Shown: one piece after another, positions 38,543-46,936 of the stretch
How the letters are laid out: the number at the start of each line of letters is the position of its first letter
How positions within the stretch are numbered: position 1 is the stretch's first letter
Assembly (NCBI GenBank): GCA_017621155.1
Contig: JAGATP010000043.1
Span: 1-48,022 of the forward strand
Reading direction: 5' to 3'
Length of the DNA stretch: 48,022 nt
From: Clostridia bacterium
Lineage (GTDB): Bacteria > Bacillota > Clostridia > Christensenellales > Borkfalkiaceae
Notes under the pieces: model-generated
The model's input: the letters and a program-made list of their open reading frames with translations, nothing else
Databases searched by the model: none
What the model was told of the DNA's origin: nothing
Program-made: the position numbers and the translations under genes

Positions 38543-40801
38543 TTAAATGAGTTCGATGGGCGCAAGCGATGCGGAGAGCTGCTTGATGCCCTGTCCTTCG
38601 AATGCGACGTTGACGATGAGATTTGCCCCCTCTCCCCGCGTCTGTACGATCGTTCCGACGCCGAATTTGGGGTGGCGAATCTTGACGCCTGCGCGGAAGG
38701 CGGAAAGGTCTTTCTTGGTCGGTTTGCTTGCAGTGGCAACGCCGAGCCGAACGGGCGCGGGTCTCGTCTGCGAGCCGAACGTCGCAAAGCCCTCGTCCTC
38801 TTCCTTGTGGTAGGCGGAAACGCGCATCTTGCCGAGCCCGTAAGTCGAGCCGTACCCTCCGCCGTAGGAAGGGTGCGGTGCGCGATAGGAGAGGGATTCC
38901 CCGATCTCCATGACGGGGGAAAGCTCCTTTAAGAAGCAGCTGGGCATGGTGATTTCCCGCTTTCCGTAGAGGTATCTCGACTTGGAGCGGGTAAAATAGA
39001 TTTTTTCCTCCGCCCTCGTAATGGCAACGTACATGAGCCGCCGCTCCTCCTCCATGCCGTCCCGTTCTCTGAGAGCGCGCTCGCCGGGGAACGTCCGCTC
39101 TTCGAGCCCGCAGAGAAAGACCTGCCGAAATTCAAGTCCCTTCACGGCGTGAATGGTCGCGATCGTCACGTAGTTGGACTCGTCGATTTCATCGGTATCC
39201 GAGGAAAGGGTCACTTGGCTCAAATAATCCGTCACCGAAGAGGCGGGATTGAGCCGCACGAACTCATCGACGGCGTTGACAAATTCGTCGAGGTTGGCGA
39301 GCTTGTTCTCCCCCTCGTCCGTCCGCGCATCGTAGGCGCTCCGCATATCCGTCGCGGCGATGACGTAGCGGACGAGCTCGTTGACGGGCAGGGTCTGCCC
39401 CTCCATCACGAGATCCTTTAATAGATCGCAAAAGACGCGAAGCTTTGCCTTCGCCCCGCTGTTCACGTTTACGTCGTCGAGCTCGAAGAGGGCGTCGTAG
39501 ACGGAAATCCCCTCCTCTGCGGCGTAGTCCTCGAGGGCGGAAACCGTTTTCTCCCCGATTCCGCGCTTGGGGAAGTTGATGATTCGCGTGACCGCCTCGT
39601 TGTCGAGGGGATTCGCGATGATGCGGAAATAGGCGAGAATGTCCTTGATTTCCTTTCGTTCGAAGAAGCGGAAGCCGCCGAACACCTTATAGTTGATGCC
39701 GTACTTGGTGAACTCCTGCTCGTAGGAGCGGGTCAGGGCGTTGATGCGCATGAGCACCGCAAAGTCCGAATAGCGATACCCCTCCGAGACGAGCCTCGAA
39801 ATGGTGCGTGCGGCGAAGAGCGCCTCGTCCGCCTCCTCTTCGGCGGCGTAATAGACGGGCTTCTCCCCCTCTTCGTTCTCCGTCCAGAGGGTCTTTTGGT
39901 TGCGCTTGCCGTTGTTTTGAATGACGGTATTGGCGAGCTTTAAAATCGTCTTGGTCGAACGGTAATTCTGTTCGAGCTTGTATACCTTGGCGTCCCGAAA
40001 GCTCTTTTTGAAATTTAAAATATTCTCGATCCGCGCGCCCCGCCAGCCGTAAATGGACTGGTCGTCGTCTCCCACGACGAACAGATTCCCGTGAACGGAG
40101 GAAAGGTATTTTGCGATTTCGAACTGCACGCCGTTGGTGTCCTGAAATTCGTCCACGAGAATGTAGCGGAACTTTCCCGCAAGATAGGCGAGCGCCTCTT
40201 CGTCCGTCTTTAACAGGCGGAGCGCTTCGACGAGCAAGTCGTCGAAGTCGAGGGCGTTGTTCTCCTTCAAGTGCTTCTGATAGAGGGCGTACACCTTGCA
40301 GATGATGTCGATGCTCTCCTCGCCCTTGTGATCGAGCTCGTAGTCCGCGGGGGAGAGTCCCTCCGTTTTTGCCTCGGAAATGTGGTAGCGAATGCTCTTG
40401 AGGAGCTTTTCGTCCTCGAAGCCGCACTTTGCGTACGTCTTTTTGATGACGGTGGAAGATTCGCTGTCTGCATAGATGGAGAAATTTTTCTGATAGCCGA
40501 GCTTTTCGGGGAACATGCGGATGATGCGCACGCACATGGAGTGAATGGTGCAAATCCACATTCTGTCCGTCTCGATCATGGAAGAGAGCCTTTCCTTCAT
40601 CTCGTTCGCCGCCTTGTTGGTAAAGGTGATGGCGAGAATTTCGGAAGGGTCGACTCCCTTTTCGCGGACGAGATAGGCGATACGGGAGGTCAGCACCCTC
40701 GTTTTTCCGCTTCCCGCCCCCGCGAGGACGAGCACTGCGCCCTCGGTATCGAGCACGGGTTTGATTTGCTCGGGATTGAGTGTTTCGATGTAGTGATCCA
40801 T
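38543..40801 (-). CDS. pcrA: UvrD/PcrA-type DNA helicase
   Basis: A 752-residue superfamily 1A helicase with Walker A AGAGSGKTRV, DEFQDTN, GDDDQSIYGWRGA, YRSTKTIL, the VKGLEF region and VAITRAEE motifs. The C-terminal tail ends in a small Tudor-like fold (VRHPKFGVGTIV-type IRHPKFGVGTIV) known from PcrA binding to RNA polymerase. A longer frame upstream overlaps the promoter. With TATAAT ending 6 bases before ATG 40801, the first base of the mRNA should be the start codon. Confidence 0.95.
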   Translation of the reverse strand: MDHYIETLNPEQIKPVLDTEGAVLVLAGAGSGKTRVLTSRIAYLVREKGVDPSEILAITFTNKAANEMKERLSSMIETDRMWICTIHSMCVRIIRMFPEKLGYQKNFSIYADSESSTVIKKTYAKCGFEDEKLLKSIRYHISEAKTEGLSPADYELDHKGEESIDIICKVYALYQKHLKENNALDFDDLLVEALRLLKTDEEALAYLAGKFRYILVDEFQDTNGVQFEIAKYLSSVHGNLFVVGDDDQSIYGWRGARIENILNFKKSFRDAKVYKLEQNYRSTKTILKLANTVIQNNGKRNQKTLWTENEEGEKPVYYAAEEEADEALFAARTISRLVSEGYRYSDFAVLMRINALTRSYEQEFTKYGINYKVFGGFRFFERKEIKDILAYFRIIANPLDNEAVTRIINFPKRGIGEKTVSALEDYAAEEGISVYDALFELDDVNVNSGAKAKLRVFCDLLKDLVMEGQTLPVNELVRYVIAATDMRSAYDARTDEGENKLANLDEFVNAVDEFVRLNPASSVTDYLSQVTLSSDTDEIDESNYVTIATIHAVKGLEFRQVFLCGLEERTFPGERALRERDGMEEERRLMYVAITRAEEKIYFTRSKSRYLYGKREITMPSCFLKELSPVMEIGESLSYRAPHPSYGGGYGSTYGLGKMRVSAYHKEEDEGFATFGSQTRPAPVRLGVATASKPTKKDLSAFRAGVKIRHPKFGVGTIVQTRGEGANLIVNVAFEGQGIKQLSASLAPIELI

Positions 40802-40807
40802 GTTTCC

Positions 40808-40836
40808 ATTATAGCACAACGCGAAAAAAACCGCAA
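40808..40836 (-). promoter_or_regulatory. Sigma-A promoter of pcrA-ligA
   Basis: On the minus strand TTGCGG (40831-40836), 17 bases, TATAAT (40808-40813). Six bases separate the -10 box from the pcrA ATG, the spacing of a leaderless transcript. Confidence 0.8.
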
Positions 40837-40854
40837 GGTTTTTCCGCAGTTCGC

Positions 40855-40890
40855 GAAAAAGAAAGGAAGAGGCTTTTCGCCTCTTCCGCA
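40855..40890 (-). terminator. Terminator downstream of the 40903 gene
   Basis: Minus-strand stem GGAAGAGGC/GCCTCTTCC (40865-40873 with 40879-40887) followed by TTTCTTTTT. Confidence 0.85.
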
Positions 40891-40902
40891 AATCGGTGTT
40901 TT

Positions 40903-41292
40903 TTATTTTTTGAGCACGTCGAACTCGTATTCCTGCCGAAAGCGCTCGAGCGCCTTTAAATACCGTTCGGACAGCTTTAACGTATAGCGCTGCTTTTCTT
41001 CATAGCTGAGCGTTTCGTAGTAAGCCTGATCGGTGAGTCTTCCCAAGGCGTCGGAGACCTCTCCCTCGGACAGGAGAAGCTCTTTAACCCGTTCGTAGAA
41101 CTTGTCCTCTTTCTCTCCCTTGATCTTGCTCGCCACTTTTCCCGTCAGATACCGCTCCGCACGGCTCTCGTTGAGCCCCTGCTCCTTGGCAATCATCATC
41201 TGCTCGTTTCTCTTTTCGCTGTAATCCTGCCAAAAGCCCTGCTTCATGCGGAGTTTGGCGTCTTTGGCAATGCTTTTCAAACTTCGTTCCAT
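40903..41292 (-). CDS. Helical protein of unknown function downstream of rpsU
   Basis: A 129-residue soluble, charged, mostly helical protein (MERSLKSIAKDAKLRMKQGF at the start; KLSERYLKALERFRQEYEF near the end). GAGGAG lies 6 bases before ATG 41292; a GTG two codons earlier was rejected. It has its own terminator and lies 69 bases after rpsU, behind a terminator, so it probably receives read-through only. The YqeY gene that often follows rpsU in Firmicutes is not here. Family not recognised. Confidence 0.7.
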   Translation of the reverse strand: MERSLKSIAKDAKLRMKQGFWQDYSEKRNEQMMIAKEQGLNESRAERYLTGKVASKIKGEKEDKFYERVKELLLSEGEVSDALGRLTDQAYYETLSYEEKQRYTLKLSERYLKALERFRQEYEFDVLKK

Positions 41293-41322
41293 AACCACTC
41301 CTCGACAAAATTCGACAAAAAG

Positions 41323-41356
41323 AAAAGTCCGATCGGCTTGTACTGTTCGGACTTTC
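41323..41356 (-). terminator. Terminator of rpsU
   Basis: Minus-strand stem AAAGTCCGA (41347-41355) with TCGGACTTTT (41323-41332), then CTTTTT. Confidence 0.85.
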
Positions 41357-41361
41357 GTGAA

Positions 41362-41538
41362 TTAGTTCTTACTTCTCTTTCTGGCAGCTTCGGACTTCTT
41401 CTTCTTTTTAACGGAAGGTTTCTCATAGAATTCCTTCTTTCTGAGATCGCCGATGATGCCGTCACGGGAACACTTTCTCTTAAAGCGACGAAGCGCGCTC
41501 TCTACGTTCTCGTTTTCACCAACCTTAATGGTAGACAT
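41362..41538 (-). CDS. rpsU: Ribosomal protein bS21
   Basis: A 58-residue small-subunit protein that reads [19 protein letters not shown], then [36 protein letters not shown] and SKN. It has the basic C-terminal tail of the family. AGGAGGG lies 9 bases before ATG 41538. It has its own consensus promoter and terminator and is placed next to pcrA. Absent from lists limited to longer reading frames. Confidence 0.95.
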   Translation of the reverse strand: MSTIKVGENENVESALRRFKRKCSRDGIIGDLRKKEFYEKPSVKKKKKSEAARKRSKN

Positions 41539-41591
41539 ACTTTCAACCCTCCTTCGCCTGACGCACTTATTCTTCTTTCAAAGTCTTATCT

Positions 41592-41620
41592 ATTATAGCA
41601 AAAGAGGAAAGAACTGTCAA
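41592..41620 (-). promoter_or_regulatory. Consensus sigma-A promoter of rpsU
   Basis: On the minus strand TTGACA (41615-41620), 17 bases, TATAAT (41592-41597): both boxes perfect. Confidence 0.95.
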
Positions 41621-41717
41621 TTGTTTTCTCCCCCATTTTTCGATGAAAGTTCGATTTTTACGGACTTTCTTTTCGAAAAACGACTTTCCTTCGAGAGGCA
41701 AAAAGGGCGTTTTTTCT

Positions 41718-42509
41718 TCAGCGCGTCAACCCCTTCAAATAGGCGACCGACTCGGCAAGCTCCTCTACGCCGTTAAAGTCCTCCGCATACGGTTCAATGA
41801 TGAGCGGGCCGCAAAATCCCACCTTGTCGAGCTCTTCCAAAAGCTCCTCAAAGGGAAAAATTCCCTTGCCGGGCAGGCACATCTTGCCCTCCCGCGTGAG
41901 ATCCGAAACGTGGACGTGCGTCATGTCCCCTGCCATTTCGCGAAGGTACTCCTTATAGTCGTACCCCGATAGGCGGGCTTGCTTTAAATCGAGAACGCCC
42001 TTTAAATCGGGGCAGTACTCCTTTAAAATCCGAAAGACGCCGGGGCGGTTGTAGGTTGACCACTCCACGTTTTCCTGGCAGAGGGTGACTCCGAGTTTTT
42101 TGCAGAAGTCGAACACCTCCGCCTCGATGGTGCCGAGCCTCTTCCAATTCTCGTTTCCGGGTATGCGCGCCGACTTTTTGCAGCGGGCAAGCCCGTGAAA
42201 GGTATAGTACTTCGCGCCGAGCTCCCCTGCCGAACGCATGGCTTGCTCCAAAAAGTAGCGGGAGTCCATGCGGACGAGGGGATGGGGATTGAAGAGCTGT
42301 GGCTCGATCTGCGTGGTCAGAACGTGGACGGAATGCACGGGAAGCCCCGGATTGTTCTTTGCCATCTCCGCCCCGTACGATAACTTATATTCGGAAAAAG
42401 AAGTCAGAAAGACCTCCGCCAAGTCCGCTCCTACGTCCTTTAAGATGGGAAGCGCCTCTGAATTTGTCTTGCGGCAGAAGAGCGCCGCCGTGGAAATGCC
42501 GATTTTCAT
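41718..42509 (-). CDS. Sugar-phosphate isomerase/epimerase, xylose-isomerase-like TIM barrel
   Basis: A 263-residue protein of the AP endonuclease 2 / xylose isomerase-like superfamily. It starts MKIGISTAALF and carries metal-ligand-type positions in YYTFHGLA, TLCQENVEW, GVLDLKQA, THVHVSDLTREGKMCLPGKG and IIEPY (Glu, Asp, His, Glu). This group includes inosose dehydratases, tagatose epimerases and related sugar isomerases; substrate cannot be told. A promoter lies at 42595-42623. The ribosome site is weak (CGAGAAATG). It is not obviously linked to its neighbours. Confidence 0.85.
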   Translation of the reverse strand: MKIGISTAALFCRKTNSEALPILKDVGADLAEVFLTSFSEYKLSYGAEMAKNNPGLPVHSVHVLTTQIEPQLFNPHPLVRMDSRYFLEQAMRSAGELGAKYYTFHGLARCKKSARIPGNENWKRLGTIEAEVFDFCKKLGVTLCQENVEWSTYNRPGVFRILKEYCPDLKGVLDLKQARLSGYDYKEYLREMAGDMTHVHVSDLTREGKMCLPGKGIFPFEELLEELDKVGFCGPLIIEPYAEDFNGVEELAESVAYLKGLTR

Positions 42510-42594
42510 TTCTCGAACCGAAATTGCCCCTGAAAGATAAAATCATCGTCTTCGAAGAAGCGATAGACAATTCGCTCCCGAAGCCATTCGCTTT

Positions 42595-42623
42595 ATCTTA
42601 TCACATTCCCGCCCTTCTGTCAA
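42595..42623 (-). promoter_or_regulatory. Sigma-A promoter of the sugar isomerase gene
   Basis: On the minus strand TTGACA (42618-42623), 17 bases, TAAGAT (42595-42600), with a leader of about 80 bases that contains an internal short palindrome (TCTTCGAAGA). Confidence 0.8.
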
Positions 42624-42648
42624 GTTCTATCCGTTTGATTTTCGTTCA

Positions 42649-42680
42649 AAAAAGCAAGAGCAAACCGCTCTTGCTTTCGG
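42649..42680 (-). terminator. Terminator of the sigma-serpin operon
   Basis: AAAGCAAGAGC (42651-42661) pairs perfectly with GCTCTTGCTTT (42667-42677). On the minus strand it is followed by T and lies a few bases after the serpin stop. Confidence 0.9.
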
Positions 42681-42682
42681 CT

Positions 42683-44002
42683 TTATCGGGGATTTGTAAC
42701 GTAGCCCATAAAGAGCGGAATGACGTCATCTTCGCTTCTCCAATCGGGCTGTGCGTAAATCAAATAGTAGAAGGGTCTGTCGAGGGTGATATACACTTCG
42801 CCGAGATAGATAGGAGGCGCAGCCTCGGTCGCTCCGGGGAATCGGACGACGGCGGACGCCTTGATGCCGTTTTTGTTGAGGTCGATCGCCGCATGTTGCA
42901 CGGGGGAATGGAGAAACAGCCCCTCGGCAATGCCCGAAAAGTCGGCCTCTCCCTCCGAAAACGCCTTCTTTACGCCGAGCGATTCCAACATGTCTTGCAA
43001 CGTCAACTCGCTTTCATACTGAAATTTGGGAAGGGTAGTATAGACCTTATAGGAATAGATCCCCTCTTCCGTCGCATACTCCTCGACCTTGCCCGCAAAG
43101 AGAGCGGAGAGCTCCGCCGCATCGAGCACGTAGTTTTCGTCGTTCGGCAGGATTCCCATAAAGGTCAGTCCTTCCTTCCCCAGCAAGGAATGGGTAAAGG
43201 CGAGCGCGTTGCCGCTGTCGTAATAGGCGCTTAACGTGCGCTTTAACGTCTGCACGGACTTCGTCTCTCCGTTTGCCGTGAACGTCCCGTCCGCATAGGA
43301 AGAGAACTCCTCAGACCACCTCGCCTCCATGGAGAGAGACGTCAACAGCTCGATGACCTCGGAAGGGTCGATTTTGTCGATGATTTCCCGAATCTGACCA
43401 TTCGTCGCCTTTCTGACCCAAACGTTGATGTCGTTCACCGTCCGCTTCGAGAAGTCGCTCTGATAGATCTCCCCGCCGAAAAAATCGGCATTTTGCTTCA
43501 AAAAGGACTCCTGCACGGAAAATCCGTCCCGAATCCAGAGGCTGCCTGCAACCTTCACCGTTTCGCTCAGGTGGAAGTATTCGCACAGCAGATTGCAAAA
43601 GGAGACAAGCGTCTCTTCGTCCATATGGAGAAGGGACAAAAGCTCCGCCTTGGTCTCCCCCGCCGCGCCGCTCGCGAGGATGGAAAGACCCAAAAAGAGG
43701 GGCATCGGCGAATAGAGGGTATTTCCCTCCCTTTCGATGCGGGCAAAGGTATCTCCGCAGAAGTTGCGGTACGCCTTGAGCGTCTTGCTCTCGAAGGAAA
43801 CCTCTCCCTCCGCGTAGACGGTGCGGGCAGACAAAAGCTTGGTGGCGGAAGAAGTCGTTTCGGGGAGCAGGACGGCGACGCCCACGGTGAGGACGGCGGC
43901 AAGCCCCACGGAGAGGGCGGCAATTCCCTTCTTTTTTCGATTGTATTTACGCACCAGATTTCTTTCGTAAATGGAATTCGTCATTTCGTCGTAATAATTC
44001 AT
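42683..44002 (-). CDS. Membrane-anchored serpin, putative receptor/anti-sigma partner
   Basis: A 439-residue protein. Residues 1-26 (MNYYDEMTNSIYERNLVRKY, then NRKKKG) are charged and would be cytoplasmic. Residues about 27-48 form one membrane segment. From about 70 to the end is a serpin: SPMPLFLGLSILASGAAGET, LWIRDGFSVQ, the C-terminal HAAIDLNKNGIKASAVV hinge and RPFYYLIY with LFMGYVTNP. Reactive-loop hinge residues are only partly canonical (Ile where Thr/Ser is usual, then KASAVV), so trapping of a protease is plausible but not certain. It overlaps the ECF sigma gene (ATGA), the position where an anti-sigma factor normally sits. Confidence 0.85.
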   Translation of the reverse strand: MNYYDEMTNSIYERNLVRKYNRKKKGIAALSVGLAAVLTVGVAVLLPETTSSATKLLSARTVYAEGEVSFESKTLKAYRNFCGDTFARIEREGNTLYSPMPLFLGLSILASGAAGETKAELLSLLHMDEETLVSFCNLLCEYFHLSETVKVAGSLWIRDGFSVQESFLKQNADFFGGEIYQSDFSKRTVNDINVWVRKATNGQIREIIDKIDPSEVIELLTSLSMEARWSEEFSSYADGTFTANGETKSVQTLKRTLSAYYDSGNALAFTHSLLGKEGLTFMGILPNDENYVLDAAELSALFAGKVEEYATEEGIYSYKVYTTLPKFQYESELTLQDMLESLGVKKAFSEGEADFSGIAEGLFLHSPVQHAAIDLNKNGIKASAVVRFPGATEAAPPIYLGEVYITLDRPFYYLIYAQPDWRSEDDVIPLFMGYVTNPR

Positions 44003-44508
44003 AGATCACTTAGCTCCGTTTTGAGTTTTCGTTTTGCGTAGGATAAGGTATTATCGATGGCTTTGGGGGAACAGTTTAAAACGCTTGCCGCTTCCCGATA
44101 GGAGTAATCCTCCAGATAGACCAGCCAAACGGCGGAACGTGCCGGCTCGGTCAGAGAAGACATCGCTGCATAAAGCCTCTTCTTGCGCTCGTCTGCCAAA
44201 ATCCCCTCTTCCAATCCATTGACGGACAAATTTTCGTCCAGCGCTGTCTGACGCTTTGTCCTTCGAAGAAAGTTAAGGGCTTTGTGCTTGGCGGTGCGAT
44301 ACAAAAAGGTGCGAAGCGCCTTCTCGTTCGGAAAGCGACGCTTGCGTTCGAGAAGGGTCAAAAAGCACTCCTCCGTCAAATCCTCGGCATCCGCCTTCCC
44401 CACGTAGCCGCATAAAAAGGCAATGAGGCGGGGCGCATACGCTTCGACGAGGGCAGAAATCCCCTCCTTTTCCCCTTTGAAAAAAGATTGCAATCCGGTC
44501 TCTTTCAT
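43999..44508 (-). CDS. ECF-type RNA polymerase sigma factor
   Basis: A 169-residue sigma factor with region 2 (AEDLTEECFLTLLERKRRF; ALRTFLYRTAKHKALNFLRR) and region 4 (EPARSAVWLVYLEDYSYREA, then ASVLNCSPKAIDNTL). There is no extra domain. ATG 44508 has GGAAGG about 9 bases upstream; the frame is open 14 codons more without a site. The only downstream partner is the serpin gene. No typical AAC/CGTC autoregulatory promoter was found in the short gap to the aldolase terminator. Confidence 0.92.
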   Translation of the reverse strand: MKETGLQSFFKGEKEGISALVEAYAPRLIAFLCGYVGKADAEDLTEECFLTLLERKRRFPNEKALRTFLYRTAKHKALNFLRRTKRQTALDENLSVNGLEEGILADERKKRLYAAMSSLTEPARSAVWLVYLEDYSYREAASVLNCSPKAIDNTLSYAKRKLKTELSDL

Positions 44509-44560
44509 GATGATACCTTCCTTACATCTTACAAACACTTGAGCTTGCAAAAATCCTGAA

Positions 44561-44588
44561 AAAAAGAGCCCGTTTCGGGCCCTTTTTT
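44561..44588 (-). terminator. Terminator of the histidine operon
   Basis: Minus strand GGGCCCG-AAA-CGGGCTC followed by at least six T, overlapping the aldolase stop codon. It separates the his operon from the sigma-serpin operon. Confidence 0.9.
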
Positions 44589-45561
44589 AAAATTTCTCCA
44601 AAAGCTCATGATAAAAGTTCTCATAATCCGCTCTGTCCTGCTTGGTAAAGTCGATCGCAGCGCCCGGATGGCGATTCAAAAGCCCCGTCAGTGCGTAAGG
44701 GACGGAGAAGCCCCACTTGACGCCCTTTTGCTTTAAGGGATCCATATACTGCTGAATGAATTTGAGGATAGGGGCGACGGAGTACTTGGGATTTTTCAAA
44801 AATCCGATCAAAAGCTCCATCGCGCAGTTGCCTGCGCCCCTGCCCATGCCGGACATGGTCGCGTCCAAATAATCGACGCCGAGCGCCGTCGCCTCGATGG
44901 TATTCGCAAAGGCGAGCTGCTGGTTGTTGTGGGCGTGAATGCCGATGAATTTATGATATTTTTCGCCCATCTCAATGTACTTTACGGCGAGCCGCCTCAA
45001 ATCTTCGGGATAGATCGAGCCGTACGAGTCGACGATGTACACGCCGTCGACGGCGGATTGTCCCAACAGCTCGAGCGCCATGTCGATATCCCGCTCCTTG
45101 GCGTTGGAAATCGCCATGATGTTGACGGTTGCCTCATAGCCGAGGTTCTTGGCATGCTCCGCCATGGCGATCGCCGCGGGAATGGTATTGATATACGTCG
45201 CAATGCGGTACAAGTCGATGGGAGAGTCGGATTTCTTGCGAAAATCGCGCTTATAGTTGCACCTGCCGACGTCTGCCATGCAGGAGATTTTCAAGTCGGT
45301 CTGATTGTCTCCGACGATGGAGCGGATGTCGTCGTCGTTGCAAAATTTCCATTTGCCGAACTTTTCGACGTCGAAAATATCCTTATCCGCCTTGTAGCCG
45401 AATTCCATGTAATCGACGCCCGCCGCCACGTTCGTCTCATAGAGCGCGCGCAGGAATGTATCCTCGAAAAAGAAGTCGTTGCAAAGACCTCCGTCCCGAA
45501 TGGTTGCGTCCACCACTTTGATCGTGGGGCAGTAAGAAAGCATTGTCCTTTTCTTTTCCAT
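44587..45561 (-). CDS. DRE-TIM metallolyase (HMGL-like aldolase), last gene of his operon
   Basis: A 324-residue TIM-barrel enzyme of the aldolase/citramalate/homocitrate synthase group. The divalent-metal site is seen in VVDATIRDGGLCND and in HAHNNQQLAFAN, with GMGRGAGNCAMELL near the C-terminal end of the barrel, where hydroxy-oxovalerate aldolases have a similar motif. It starts at ATG 45561 with AAGGAG upstream, 11 bases after hisIE. It is not a histidine enzyme; the reaction is unknown. Placement suggests a shared regulator or a link to central 2-oxo-acid metabolism. Confidence 0.8.
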   Translation of the reverse strand: MEKKRTMLSYCPTIKVVDATIRDGGLCNDFFFEDTFLRALYETNVAAGVDYMEFGYKADKDIFDVEKFGKWKFCNDDDIRSIVGDNQTDLKISCMADVGRCNYKRDFRKKSDSPIDLYRIATYINTIPAAIAMAEHAKNLGYEATVNIMAISNAKERDIDMALELLGQSAVDGVYIVDSYGSIYPEDLRRLAVKYIEMGEKYHKFIGIHAHNNQQLAFANTIEATALGVDYLDATMSGMGRGAGNCAMELLIGFLKNPKYSVAPILKFIQQYMDPLKQKGVKWGFSVPYALTGLLNRHPGAAIDFTKQDRADYENFYHELLEKF

Positions 45562-45572
45562 ATTCTTCTCCT

Positions 45573-46172
45573 TCACTGATGTCTTTCGTTGAGCTCGGTG
45601 CAGACGTCCTTTAACGTCACGCCCTTTGCGCGAAGCAAGACGAGGGTATGATAAAGTAGATCCGCACACTCACCGACGATCTCGTCCTTATTGTCGTTCT
45701 TGGAGGCAATGACGAGCTCGACCGCCTCCTCGCCCGTTTTCTTCGCGATTTTATCGATTCCCTTCTCGAAGAGGTAGCTCGTATACGAGCCCTCTTCGGG
45801 GTTTCTCTTTCTGTCATCGACGATCCGCTCGAGTTTTCCGAGCATTTCCACCCCGATTCCGTCCTCCTTTACGGGCGTATAAAAACAGGTGTAATTGCCC
45901 GTATGGCAAGCCGCGCCCATCTGCTTGACCTTCAAGAGGACGCAATCCCTGTCACAATCGAGATACACTCCCTCCACCTTTTGCAGATGACCGCTCTCTT
46001 CGCCCTTTTTCCAGAGCTTCTTTCTCGAACGGCTCCAATAGTGGGCGTAGCCCGTGGAAAGGGTAAGCTCGAACGCCTCCCGATTCATGTATGCCTGCAT
46101 TAAGACTTCCCCGCTCGAAGCGTCCTGTGCAATCGCGCAGATCAGTCCCTTTTCGTCGAATTTGAGTTCCAT
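45573..46172 (-). CDS. hisIE: Bifunctional phosphoribosyl-AMP cyclohydrolase / phosphoribosyl-ATP pyrophosphatase
   Basis: A 199-residue fusion. The HisI part (about 1-105) has [38 protein letters not shown] and [11 protein letters not shown] with the zinc Cys residues. The HisE part (110-199) has [20 protein letters not shown] and [13 protein letters not shown]. It catalyses steps 2 and 3 of histidine synthesis. The start overlaps hisF by 31 bases; AGGAG lies inside hisF, supporting this start. Confidence 0.95.
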   Translation of the reverse strand: MELKFDEKGLICAIAQDASSGEVLMQAYMNREAFELTLSTGYAHYWSRSRKKLWKKGEESGHLQKVEGVYLDCDRDCVLLKVKQMGAACHTGNYTCFYTPVKEDGIGVEMLGKLERIVDDRKRNPEEGSYTSYLFEKGIDKIAKKTGEEAVELVIASKNDNKDEIVGECADLLYHTLVLLRAKGVTLKDVCTELNERHQ

Positions 46173-46936
46173 CCTATCCTTCTCCTGACGGGGAGTCCTC
46201 TCCCCTTTAAATATGCCTTTACTTCGTCGATCGAGAGCGTGCCGAAGTGAAAGAGAGAAGCGGCAAGCGCCGCATCCGCCCCGCCCTTGTCGGACAAGAC
46301 GTCATAAAAGTCCTCTTTTTTGCCCGCCCCGCCCGAAGCGATGACGGGGATGTTGACGGCAGAGGAGACCGCCTTGGTGAGATCGAGATCGTACCCGCTC
46401 TTCTGCCCGTCCCGATCCATGGAGGTAAGGAGAATTTCTCCCGCCCCCGCGCGCTCTGCCTCTCTTGCCCATTCCACGGCGTCCATTCCCGTGGGAACTC
46501 TGCCGCCGTTGAGATAGACCTCCCAAAAGCTTCCGCTTTTCTTCGCATCGATGGCGAGCACGACGCACTGACTGCCGTAGCGGAGCGCCGCTTCCGTCAA
46601 AAGCCTCGGATTTTTCACCGCCGCGGAGTTGACGGAAATTTTATCCGCACCTGAGGAGAGCATTTCCCGAAAGTCCTCGAGAGAGGAAATGCCGCCCCCC
46701 ACCGTAAGGGGGAGAAACACCTCTTCGGACGCCCTCCGAATGACATCCTTCATCGGGCCTCTTCCCTCGTGGCTCGCCATGATGTCCAGAAAGACGATTT
46801 CGTCCGCCCCCGCCTCGTTGTAAGACTTGGCAATTTCGACGGGATCGCCCGCGTCGATCAGATCGACGAAGCTCACTCCCTTGACGACCCGACCCGCCTT
46901 TAAGTCGAGGCAGGGTACAATGCGCTTACAAAGCAT
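46142..46936 (-). CDS. hisF: Imidazole glycerol phosphate synthase, cyclase subunit
   Basis: A 264-residue TIM barrel that, with HisH, makes imidazole glycerol phosphate and AICAR. It has [17 protein letters not shown] with the catalytic Asp, [36 protein letters not shown] and [16 protein letters not shown] with the second Asp. It overlaps hisA by 11 bases and hisIE by 31. The C-terminal [18 protein letters not shown] extends slightly past the usual end. Confidence 0.96.
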   Translation of the reverse strand: MLCKRIVPCLDLKAGRVVKGVSFVDLIDAGDPVEIAKSYNEAGADEIVFLDIMASHEGRGPMKDVIRRASEEVFLPLTVGGGISSLEDFREMLSSGADKISVNSAAVKNPRLLTEAALRYGSQCVVLAIDAKKSGSFWEVYLNGGRVPTGMDAVEWAREAERAGAGEILLTSMDRDGQKSGYDLDLTKAVSSAVNIPVIASGGAGKKEDFYDVLSDKGGADAALAASLFHFGTLSIDEVKAYLKGRGLPVRRRIGWNSNSTKRD

